Position numbers and translations under genes: made by a program. A DNA stretch of 7,012 nt from Thermococci archaeon (GTDB lineage: Archaea; Methanobacteriota_B; Thermococci; Thermococcales; Thermococcaceae): positions 1 to 7,012 of the forward strand of contig QMUE01000068.1 in the NCBI GenBank assembly GCA_003663535.1. The letters are read 5' to 3'. Of this stretch, positions 1 to 5,985 are shown in pieces. Under the pieces are notes generated by a model. The model ran no database searches and was not told the DNA's origin. It saw only the letters and a program-made list of their open reading frames with translations. How positions within the stretch are numbered: the first letter of the stretch is position 1; each line of letters starts with the position of its first letter.

Positions 1-453
1 ATCCTCTATCATGGAAACTAGGATCGAGGTCAACCGCTCTATTATCTCCTTCAGGTTAACCTCCTCATCTGCCAGCAGACTCTTGCTTGTAATCCTAAGG
101 GGCTCTTCTAGAATTATCTCCAAGCCTGGAAGATTTTGGATTGTTTGGCGTATTTTTACTTTGTAGAGTGGCATGTCTTCTGTGAACTTCACGTCGATAA
201 TATCATACCCTTGAATATAAGCAGAGATCAACAATCTAACCGCCATATCTGGAGAAATCTCTTTGGAAATTACAAGTTCTTTGCTCTCAGTTACTTCCTT
301 AGGTTTTTTAGGGAGTATCAAAAGTGATCCATCATGATTAATAGCTATTGGAACTACATCCCCCTGTTTTAATTCATTCTCCTTAACCCACTTCTTTGGA
401 AGGGAAATTATGTAGGAACTCCTGCCTGTAAATTGTATCTTTCGAAACTCCAT
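1..453 (-). CDS. PhoU-family phosphate uptake regulator with AbrB-like N-terminal domain (partial)
   Basis: This is the N-terminal 151 codons of a gene that continues past the left edge. Residues 1 to about 48 (starting MEFRKIQFTGRSSYIISLPK, then KKWVKENELKQGD) form a swapped-hairpin AbrB/SpoVT-like domain with the usual pattern of a basic strand, SLPKKW and a KxGD turn. This domain is characteristic of archaeal PhoU-type proteins. The following part (ISPDMAVRLLISAYIQGYDIIDVKF and onward) matches the region leading into the helical PhoU bundle, which lies mostly outside the window. Family members are thought to tune phosphate ABC transport or Pho signalling; the AbrB-like part might bind DNA, which is inference. 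The ATG at 453 is supported by a GGTGGGAT ribosome binding site three bases upstream. It has its own very good promoter in the short gap after the MATE gene, so it is probably transcribed independently of its upstream neighbours. Confidence 0.85.
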   Translation of the reverse strand, partial: MEFRKIQFTGRSSYIISLPKKWVKENELKQGDVVPIAINHDGSLLILPKKPKEVTESKELVISKEISPDMAVRLLISAYIQGYDIIDVKFTEDMPLYKVKIRQTIQNLPGLEIILEEPLRITSKSLLADEEVNLKEIIERLTSILVSMIED

Positions 454-456
454 ATT

Positions 457-464
457 ATCCCACC
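457..464 (-). promoter_or_regulatory. Ribosome binding site of the PhoU-like gene
   Basis: On the minus strand this reads GGTGGGAT, three bases before the ATG at 453. It is complementary, with one mismatch, to the GGUGAU-pairing end of archaeal 16S rRNA, and it fixes this ATG as the start. Confidence 0.6.
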
Positions 465-489
465 AATCTATATAGAAATCCACTTCCAG

Positions 490-502
490 TATAAACCTTT
501 CG
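490..502 (-). promoter_or_regulatory. BRE/TATA promoter of the PhoU-like gene
   Basis: The minus strand reads CGAAAG (BRE, 497-502) followed directly by GTTTATA (TATA box, 490-496), close to the Thermococcales consensus. Transcription would be expected to start about 25 bases downstream, near 468, giving a leader of roughly 15 bases that contains the ribosome binding site. The BRE lies only a few bases after the stop codon of the upstream MATE gene. Confidence 0.7.
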
Positions 503-507
503 ATAAC

Positions 508-1881
508 TTATTCTTCCTCTATAATTCTTCTCATCCACGTGCCCCTCAAGAACCAAGTAAATCCAAAAAGCCCGGCAATCACGTTACTAAGACCCATCCC
601 AAGGAAAACTCCTATCGAAGATCCAAGAATCAAGTAGCCTAAGAGATAGCTAAGAGGAATCCTCAATCCCCAGAGCCTCAGAATTCCAAGCATCATGCTC
701 TTCTTTGTATGTCCTGAGGCTCTGAATACGTTATCCACAACAACAAAGATACCATTAAAAAAAGGCACTGAGGTTAAGAAGTACTTCCAAACGATAGCAC
801 TCTCCTTTATCACAGCCTTATCATCAAGAAAAACCTTAAATACCGGGACTCTCAAAATACCTATCACTACAACCGCAGTGGTGGCTATAATCACATTAAC
901 TATCATTGTTCTCTCTGCAATTCGCTTTGCTCTTTTGTAATTTTCAGCCCCAACATTTTGAGCGATCATAGTCCCCATGGCCATGCTTATTCCTCTAGAG
1001 ATGCTAGTAAGAAAGTTCACAAGCCGGGTTGTAATAGTGTAAGCTGCATAAGTAACATCACCAAATCCAAAGATTATTCTTGTAAGGATCACAAAACCAA
1101 AACTGTTTGCAGATTGGCCTACTCCAGCAGGCAGGCCCACTTTAAATATGCGCTTGTAAAACTCGAAATCCGGTTTAAGGTCTCTTAGTGATAAGTGTAT
1201 AGTTGTCCTCCTCGTGAAGAGAAGATAGGCACCAATTATCGAACCCAAGGTATTTGAGAAAACAGTCGCTATCGCCGCACCTGCAACACCAAGCTTGGGA
1301 AGTCCAAAAAGCCCAAATATCAAAATTGGATCTAGAATAACATTCAAAAAGACTGTAAACATATTGATCTTTACTGGGGTCTTAGTATCCCCTGTGGCCC
1401 TCATAAGAGCACTAAATGCGAAGCCAGTGAAAGAGAAGGGGATGCCTATAAAGATTATCCTTACATATGTGAGAGCGTAAGGGTATACATTTGGTGTAAC
1501 CTTCATGAACTCCAAAGCTTTAGGAGTTATGAAGAAGCCAATGACCGCAGTAATAGAGGCAAAAAACAAGAGCAGAGAGTACAACGCCCCAGCGGCCCTA
1601 TTAGCCTTATCATAGAGCTTTGCCCCTATATATTGGCCCACAAATGCAAATCCTGCAACAGCGAATCCTTGGCCCAAGTTCATAAGAGTTCCAATTAAGG
1701 GCCAAGAAACTCCTGGAGCTGATAAAGCCTCTCTCCCTATTTTTCCAAGCCAAAATGTATCAGTTATATTGTAAAGCACTTGCACAAGATTATTAAGGAT
1801 TAAAGGCCAAGCTAACCTGAAAAGAGTCTTTTCTATGCTTCCCTCTAAGATTTCTTCTCTCATTTTGTCTACTCGGGCCAT
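508..1881 (-). CDS. MATE-family (DinF-type) multidrug/organic-cation efflux protein, second copy
   Basis: A 457-residue integral membrane antiporter of the MATE family in the MOP superfamily, predicted to have 12 transmembrane helices in two six-helix lobes. It exports cationic or lipophilic compounds using a proton or sodium gradient; the real substrate cannot be read from sequence. Numbering matches the structurally characterised P. furiosus MATE protein (as I recall its sequence) remarkably well: Asp41 in YNITDTFW (helix 1), Tyr139, Asn180 and Asp184 in FLNVILDP (helix 5), and a threonine equivalent to Thr202 at 206. All these belong to the N-lobe acidic pocket thought to bind the coupling ion. 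Position 157 is Ser where the P. furiosus protein has Asn. The protein is a close paralogue of the neighbouring MATE gene (shared blocks PVKINMFTVFLN, NRAAGALYS, GHTKKSM). No Shine-Dalgarno sequence precedes the ATG; a TATA box right after the preceding stop codon suggests a leaderless mRNA. Confidence 0.92.
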   Translation of the reverse strand: MARVDKMREEILEGSIEKTLFRLAWPLILNNLVQVLYNITDTFWLGKIGREALSAPGVSWPLIGTLMNLGQGFAVAGFAFVGQYIGAKLYDKANRAAGALYSLLLFFASITAVIGFFITPKALEFMKVTPNVYPYALTYVRIIFIGIPFSFTGFAFSALMRATGDTKTPVKINMFTVFLNVILDPILIFGLFGLPKLGVAGAAIATVFSNTLGSIIGAYLLFTRRTTIHLSLRDLKPDFEFYKRIFKVGLPAGVGQSANSFGFVILTRIIFGFGDVTYAAYTITTRLVNFLTSISRGISMAMGTMIAQNVGAENYKRAKRIAERTMIVNVIIATTAVVVIGILRVPVFKVFLDDKAVIKESAIVWKYFLTSVPFFNGIFVVVDNVFRASGHTKKSMMLGILRLWGLRIPLSYLLGYLILGSSIGVFLGMGLSNVIAGLFGFTWFLRGTWMRRIIEEE

Positions 1882-1894
1882 AGTAAAATAGTTG

Positions 1895-1914
1895 TCGAAG
1901 CGTTAATATATAAA
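1895..1914 (-). promoter_or_regulatory. Promoter of the second MATE gene with a putative operator next to the TATA box
   Basis: The minus strand carries the TATA box TTTATATA (1907-1914) immediately after the stop codon of the upstream MATE gene, followed by TAACGCTTCGA (1895-1905). Only about 26 bases separate the TATA box from the ATG at 1881, so the transcript should begin at or within a few bases of the start codon. The BRE region upstream is not a strong match. The TAACGCTTCGA element recurs at the same place in the promoter of the other MATE gene. Confidence 0.55.
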
Positions 1915-1915
1915 A

Positions 1916-3286
1916 TTAATGGTCTATTATCCGCTTCATCCATGAACCTTTTAGGAACCACGCAAAGCCTATTAATGCTGCTAAAAAGTTACTTAGACCC
2001 ATTCCAAACCACACGCCTATGGTATCTGCTAGTAGTTTACCAAGGTAATACGCAAGAGGGATTCTAAGCATCCACAATCTCAGCATTCCAAGGATCATGC
2101 TCTTCTTTGTATGACCTGAACTCTGGAAAACATTGCTTACAGCAGAAAAAATACCAAAGAATGGTAAAGAAAATGTAAAATATCTAACAAACTTAACACT
2201 CTCTGCTAAAACCCTCTCATCTTTAATAAAAAATCCAAATATCTGAGCTCTAAATACAGCCACGATAAGAGTACCAATGCCTAGGACTATGAGATTCGTC
2301 AGCATTGCTTTTTCCGCAATCTTCTTTGCCCTCTTATATCTCTCAGCACCAACGTTTTGTCCCACCATTGTCCCCATGGCCATACTTATCCCATCAGCTA
2401 TGGCAAACATGAAGTGAGTAAGCCTGTCTCCTATTGTATATGCGGCAAAAGCAACAGTCCCGTAGATATAAATTATCCTTGTTAGTACTACAAATCCAAA
2501 AGCATCAGCAGAAAACCCTACACTTGAAGGTATCCCTACTCTGAAAATACGCTTATAAAAGTCCCAGTCAGGCTTAAGGTTCTCGAGAGTCAAATGTATT
2601 CCTACCTTCCCCTTAAAAAGTAGATAACCTCCAATCAATGACCCAACACTATTTGAAAACATGGTTGCTACAGCAGCCCCTATAACTCCAAATTCCGGAA
2701 AACCAAGCCATCCAAAAATTAAGAGAGGATCAAGAAGGATGTTAAGGAAAACCGTAAACATGTTAATCTTTACTGGAGTCTTAGTATCTCCAACTGCTCT
2801 AAGAAGGAAATTAAATGCAAATAACGTAAATGAAAATGGAATTCCAATAAATATTACTCTAATATAACCAAGGGCATAGGGGTAAACTTCAGGCGTAACA
2901 TTCATAAAATCAAGTGCGAAGGGAGCTATAATCAAACCAAATATTGCAACAAAAGCTGAAAAAAGCATCATAAGTGAATACAGTGCACCAGCAGCACGAT
3001 TGGCCTTCTCATAATCCTTCGCCCCAATGTATTGACTCACAAATGCAAATCCAGCAGTTGCAAATCCCATCCCAATGCTCATGAAAAACCATACAAGTGG
3101 CCAGGAAGTCCCTGGAGCGGAAAGCTCCTCTGTACCAAGTCTACCAAGCCAAAATGTATCTGTTAAGTTATAAAGAACTTGAACCATATTATTAATAATC
3201 AATGGATAAGCTAACTTAAGCATAGTTTTCTCTATGTGGCCTTCCACGATCTCCTGTCGCATTGCTTGAATCTTCTCTCCATCCAA
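1916..3286 (-). CDS. MATE-family (DinF-type) multidrug/organic-cation efflux protein, first copy
   Basis: A 12-helix MATE exporter of about 456 to 459 residues and the first of a tandem pair. Numbered from a GTG at 3295, the ion-coupling residues known from the P. furiosus MATE protein appear with a constant offset of five: Asp46 in YNLTDTFW, Tyr144, Asn162, Asn185 and Asp189 in FLNILLDP. All are conserved, including the asparagine that is Ser in the neighbouring copy. Similarity between the copies extends from the N-terminal (M)R.EI.EG.IEKT segment to the C-terminal FLxGxWMxRII tail. I place the start at the TTG at 3286 because AGGTGA (3292-3297) lies five bases before it. The GTG at 3295 lies inside that ribosome binding site and has none of its own, and the ATG at 3262 has only a distant, weak one. 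The ORF cannot extend above 3316 because of an in-frame TGA. The gap to the next MATE gene is 34 bases. Confidence 0.9.
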   Translation of the reverse strand: MDGEKIQAMRQEIVEGHIEKTMLKLAYPLIINNMVQVLYNLTDTFWLGRLGTEELSAPGTSWPLVWFFMSIGMGFATAGFAFVSQYIGAKDYEKANRAAGALYSLMMLFSAFVAIFGLIIAPFALDFMNVTPEVYPYALGYIRVIFIGIPFSFTLFAFNFLLRAVGDTKTPVKINMFTVFLNILLDPLLIFGWLGFPEFGVIGAAVATMFSNSVGSLIGGYLLFKGKVGIHLTLENLKPDWDFYKRIFRVGIPSSVGFSADAFGFVVLTRIIYIYGTVAFAAYTIGDRLTHFMFAIADGISMAMGTMVGQNVGAERYKRAKKIAEKAMLTNLIVLGIGTLIVAVFRAQIFGFFIKDERVLAESVKFVRYFTFSLPFFGIFSAVSNVFQSSGHTKKSMILGMLRLWMLRIPLAYYLGKLLADTIGVWFGMGLSNFLAALIGFAWFLKGSWMKRIIDH

Positions 3287-3291
3287 ATCCT

Positions 3292-3297
3292 TCACCT
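3292..3297 (-). promoter_or_regulatory. Ribosome binding site deciding the start of the first MATE gene
   Basis: The minus strand reads AGGTGA, an excellent match to the archaeal anti-Shine-Dalgarno, followed by five bases and then a TTG in the MATE frame (3284-3286). The GTG that gives the longest ORF is embedded in this motif, so a ribosome bound here would start at the TTG. Confidence 0.55.
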
Positions 3298-3369
3298 GCT
3301 GAAGATTTAGTGTTCATTTACAATAATTCTTCTGCTCAAAATTGAACATATAACCTTATCAAACAAGGA

Positions 3370-3395
3370 TCGAAACGTTATTATAAAAAGTTTAC
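3370..3395 (-). promoter_or_regulatory. Promoter of the first MATE gene with a putative operator next to the TATA box
   Basis: The minus strand reads GTAAAC (BRE-like, 3390-3395), then TTTTTATAA (TATA box, 3381-3389), then TAACGTTTCGA (3370-3380). Transcription would start around 3359, giving a leader of roughly 70 bases. A second TATA-like run, TTTTTTATAAG, lies about 30 bases further upstream (around 3410-3420) and could be an alternative promoter. The TAACGTTTCGA element also follows the TATA box of the other MATE gene. Confidence 0.5.
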
Positions 3396-3468
3396 TATGG
3401 ATAAATTGTCCTTATAAAAAACTATGCAATAAGACCCAAACTCCTCCCATCATAAATGACAATACCTG

Positions 3469-3494
3469 AAAAAGAGTAATAAAAGAATTAGAAA
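3469..3494 (-). terminator. T-rich terminator after ppsA
   Basis: Two bases after the ppsA stop codon the minus strand becomes pyrimidine-rich with three T clusters (TTTCTAATTC, CTTTTATT, CTCTTTTT). Archaeal RNA polymerase terminates at such oligo-T stretches without needing a hairpin. It would separate ppsA transcription from the MATE genes, at least in part. Confidence 0.55.
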
Positions 3495-3496
3495 GC

Positions 3497-5863
3497 TCAG
3501 AATTCAATCTCTTCATCCTTGTAGAGTTGTCTTCTAGCATTTTCAAGCATGATCCTTTGCTCCTCTCTTGCAACCACTTGTTTTATGAGTTGTACTGCAT
3601 CTGGGTTGGCTGAAAGACTGTCAATTCCAAGCCTAACGAGGATCTTTGCCATCTTTGGATCACTTGCAGCTTGTCCACAAATACTTGTCTCAACCCCGTA
3701 CTTCTTACATACCTTGATAACGTGCTTTATTAATTTGAGAACTGCTGGGTGAGTCTCATCGTATAACTTGAAGACCCTCTCATTGTCTCTATCGATAGCG
3801 AGTGTGTACTGAGTGAGGTCGTTTGTACCAAAGCTTATGAAATCAAGGCCTTCTTTACAGAGGTCCTCAATAATGAGTGCTGAAGAGGGTGTTTCAACCA
3901 TAACACCAAATTCAACGTCTTTGTGTGGCTCAAGACCAACTTCTCTTGCAAGTCTCTTTGCTTCTCTGAGCTGCTCAACGTGGCTGACGAGTGGAAGCAT
4001 CACACCAAGGTTGTCGTAGCCTTCATCAACAAGCCTCTTAATGGCCTTGAACTCGGTCTTTAGAAGCTCTGGTTGGTCAAGCCCTCTTCTAATTCCTCTC
4101 CATCCGAGCATCGGGTTTCTCTCATCAGGTTCATCTTCTCCACCTGGGAGCTCTCTGAATTCGTTTGTTGGAGCGTCGAGTGTTCTATACCAAACTCTTC
4201 TTGGATAGAACGCCGTTGCTACTGTTCTAATACCTTCTACAAGTCTCTCTATGAGCTCTTCCTCCCTTCCTTCTTTGATGAATTTCACTGGGTGAGTACC
4301 AATACCAAGGATCATGTGCTCTGCTCTAAGCAACCCAACACCGTCTGCTCCAGTTGCAGCCGCTCTCTCTGCAACTTCAGGCATTGAAACGTTTGCCTTA
4401 ACCTCTGTAGCTGTTACAAGTGGAGCACCAGCAACTACAACTTGGCCAGCTGCTTTTTCCTCTTCTTTCTCTTTAACAAGGCTCTTGACGATACCTTCGT
4501 AAACGACACCTCTTGTACCATCAACTGTTATCATCATTCCATCCTTGAGAACCTTTGTGGCTTCCTTAGTACCAACGACAGCTGGAATACCAAGTTCTCT
4601 TGAGACAATGGCAGCATGGCATGTTCTTCCACCCTCATCGGTAACGATAGCTGCGGCCCTCTTCATTGCTGGAACCATATCTGGGTTGGTCATTGTGGTA
4701 ACAAGGATGTCTCCTTCCTTGACCTTGTCAATCTCATCAGCTTCAAATATGATGACAACCTTACCTGCACCGATACCTGGTGAAGCACCAAGACCTTTGA
4801 GAAGAACTTTCATCTCTTCAGTCATTTCAGCTTCCTCCGTCTTTACCTCTTCTTTTAGAGTTGTAACCGGCCTTGACTGAACGATATAGAGCTTACCATC
4901 ATCCTTATCATAAGCCCACTCAATATCTTGAGGCCATCCATAATGTTCCTCAATCCTAGCACCTATTTGAGCAGCTTCAATTATTTGCTCATCTGTAAGA
5001 ACTTGTTTTTCAACATATTCTGGGCCAAGAAACTCAGCAGTTGAAACCTTAACAGTTCCCCTTCCTGTTTCAGGGTTTCTGACGATCATTATCTCCTTTT
5101 TAGCAACGAATTTTTCCTTAATCTTCCAAGTTCCCTTTTCAACAATGTATTCATCCGGGCTTACAGCGCCACTAACTACAGCCTCACCAAGTCCCCAGGC
5201 AGCGTTGATCATTATCTCACTTCTATCGTTCGTGACAGGGTTAGCTGTGAACATAACACCGCTTGTCTCACTGTTAACCATCTTTTGAACAACTGCACTC
5301 AAGTAAACCTTTGAGTGATCAAATCCTTGCTTTGCTCTGTAAAAGGTTGCTCTTGCAGTCCAGAGCGAAGCCCAACACTTTTTAACTTTCTCTTTAACAT
5401 CGTCAACGCCAAGAACATCAAGGTATGTCTCTTGCTGGCCAGCGAAGGAAGCCTCTGGAAGATCCTCTGCTGTAGCAGAGCTTCTTACAGCGACGTAGAC
5501 CTCTTCCATATTAAATCTCTGTGAAAGCTTTTTGTAAGCCTGTTCAATTTCACTAGCGATTTCTTCAGGCATCTCCATTGAAATTATCTTCTCTCTAATC
5601 TTGGCAGTGTTCTCTTGGAGTTGCTTGCTATCATCAACATTGGTCTTGCTTATGACATCCATAATCCACTCTTGAAGTGTCCTTCCATCTTCAACTTTGA
5701 CGTTTTCAACAAAATACTTATATGCCTCAGCTGTAACACAGAACCCCGGTGGAACTGGAATTCCAGCGCTTGTCATTTCTCCAAGGTTTGCACCTTTCCC
5801 ACCTACAAGTGGGACGTCTTCTTTTCTCAATTCCTCAAACCACTTTATGAATTTATATTCCAT
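3497..5863 (-). CDS. ppsA: Phosphoenolpyruvate synthase (pyruvate, water dikinase)
   Basis: A 788-residue cytoplasmic enzyme interconverting pyruvate + ATP + H2O and PEP + AMP + phosphate. In Thermococcales it serves gluconeogenesis and has also been implicated in the modified glycolysis. Domains in order: N-terminal ATP-grasp region (GGKGANLGEM at 21-30, RSSATAEDLPEASFAGQQET at 127-146, QDIEWAYD at 312-319, QSRPVTTL at 329-336); an acidic, Glu/Lys-rich linker (about 337-352); the swivelling phosphohistidine domain with TDEGGRTCHAA, catalytic His416; a second flexible Glu/Lys/Ala/Val linker (about 461-481); and the C-terminal PEP/pyruvate-binding barrel with RTLDAPTNEF (560-569), Mg ligands in MVETPS (Glu657) and the FGTNDLTQYTLAIDRDN signature (678-694), and the acid/base Cys729 in SICGQA. 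All catalytic residues are present. The ATG at 5863 is preceded by a strong ribosome binding site. Length resembles E. coli PpsA (792) but is about 29 shorter than the P. furiosus protein (817, recalled), apparently around residue 58. Confidence 0.97.
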   Translation of the reverse strand: MEYKFIKWFEELRKEDVPLVGGKGANLGEMTSAGIPVPPGFCVTAEAYKYFVENVKVEDGRTLQEWIMDVISKTNVDDSKQLQENTAKIREKIISMEMPEEIASEIEQAYKKLSQRFNMEEVYVAVRSSATAEDLPEASFAGQQETYLDVLGVDDVKEKVKKCWASLWTARATFYRAKQGFDHSKVYLSAVVQKMVNSETSGVMFTANPVTNDRSEIMINAAWGLGEAVVSGAVSPDEYIVEKGTWKIKEKFVAKKEIMIVRNPETGRGTVKVSTAEFLGPEYVEKQVLTDEQIIEAAQIGARIEEHYGWPQDIEWAYDKDDGKLYIVQSRPVTTLKEEVKTEEAEMTEEMKVLLKGLGASPGIGAGKVVIIFEADEIDKVKEGDILVTTMTNPDMVPAMKRAAAIVTDEGGRTCHAAIVSRELGIPAVVGTKEATKVLKDGMMITVDGTRGVVYEGIVKSLVKEKEEEKAAGQVVVAGAPLVTATEVKANVSMPEVAERAAATGADGVGLLRAEHMILGIGTHPVKFIKEGREEELIERLVEGIRTVATAFYPRRVWYRTLDAPTNEFRELPGGEDEPDERNPMLGWRGIRRGLDQPELLKTEFKAIKRLVDEGYDNLGVMLPLVSHVEQLREAKRLAREVGLEPHKDVEFGVMVETPSSALIIEDLCKEGLDFISFGTNDLTQYTLAIDRDNERVFKLYDETHPAVLKLIKHVIKVCKKYGVETSICGQAASDPKMAKILVRLGIDSLSANPDAVQLIKQVVAREEQRIMLENARRQLYKDEEIEF

Positions 5864-5866
5864 TTC

Positions 5867-5875
5867 GATCCCTCC
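5867..5875 (-). promoter_or_regulatory. Ribosome binding site of ppsA
   Basis: The minus strand reads GGAGGGATC, one mismatch from the full archaeal GGAGGTGATC-type sequence, three bases before the ATG. It is the strongest ribosome binding site in the window, in keeping with an abundant central-metabolism enzyme. Confidence 0.75.
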
Positions 5876-5881
5876 TTTTAG

Positions 5882-5898
5882 AATAACCGTGGGTGATA
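5882..5898 (-). promoter_or_regulatory. Sequence resembling the Thermococcales glycolytic motif (TGM)
   Basis: The minus strand reads TATCAC-CCACG-GTTATT. The known TGM consensus in Pyrococcus and Thermococcus is TATCAC-N5-GTGATA, bound by the regulator TGR (TrmBL1). The left half-site is perfect and the right half matches four of six bases with exact spacing. It lies downstream of the TATA-like box and overlaps the expected transcription start, the arrangement associated with repression in the absence of sugar. This is inference from a degenerate match. Confidence 0.45.
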
Positions 5899-5909
5899 TA
5901 GAGAGAGCC

Positions 5910-5918
5910 TATTTAAAA
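5910..5918 (-). promoter_or_regulatory. TATA-like box of ppsA
   Basis: The minus strand reads TTTTAAATA, preceded by GTTAA, a weak BRE. With a usual spacing of about 25 bases the transcript would begin near 5889, leaving a leader of roughly 25 bases that holds the ribosome binding site. Confidence 0.5.
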
Positions 5919-5926
5919 TTAACTGT

Positions 5927-5943
5927 CCAAAAATGGTTTTTGG
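5927..5943. repeat. Perfect 7-bp inverted repeat just upstream of the ppsA TATA box
   Basis: The sequence is CCAAAAA-TGG-TTTTTGG: two perfectly complementary 7-base arms around a three-base centre, ending eight bases upstream of the ppsA TATA-like box. It lies outside the expected transcript of ppsA, so a protein-binding site is more likely than an RNA element, unless it belongs to the tail of the upstream transcript. Confidence 0.5.
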
Positions 5944-5957
5944 GTCCATAAAATACC

Positions 5958-5985
5958 GCCCAAAACGGGCATAAAAAGGGAAATA
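5958..5985 (-). terminator. Probable terminator of the upstream toroid-protein gene
   Basis: Directly after the TGA at 5986 the minus strand has a pyrimidine-rich run (TTTCCCTTTTT), then a short hairpin GCCC-GTTTT-GGGC (5958-5970), and a further ATTTTAT just beyond. The T run is the element archaeal polymerase would use; the hairpin has only four base pairs in the stem. Confidence 0.4.

Noticed and set aside
136..327. Plus-strand ORF of 63 codons opposite the PhoU-like gene
   Set aside because: It is antisense to a well-supported gene, has no recognisable domain and no promoter or ribosome binding site.
3217..3318. A 33-codon minus-strand ORF starting MNTKSSAGEG, overlapping the start of the first MATE gene in another frame
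   Set aside because: It has no ribosome binding site and lies mostly within the MATE coding region; it looks like an out-of-frame shadow.
3311..3348. Inverted repeat TGTTCA...TGAACA in the leader of the first MATE gene as a possible riboswitch or attenuator
   Set aside because: Only six base pairs around a 26-base, A/T-rich loop, with no further pairing or recognisable riboswitch core.
3412..3453. A 13-codon minus-strand ORF (MMGGVWVLLHSFL) between ppsA and the first MATE gene
   Set aside because: It lies upstream of the preferred MATE promoter and after the ppsA terminator, has no convincing ribosome binding site, and its stop codon falls within a TATA-like run, so it is probably chance.
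4073..4387. Plus-strand ORF of 104 codons opposite ppsA
   Set aside because: Serine- and cysteine-rich composition typical of an antisense shadow of a conserved enzyme gene; no upstream signals.
3497..5863. An intein in PpsA, as known from the Methanocaldococcus enzyme
   Set aside because: The catalytic regions around His416 and Cys729 run without interruption and the total length is normal for an intein-free protein.
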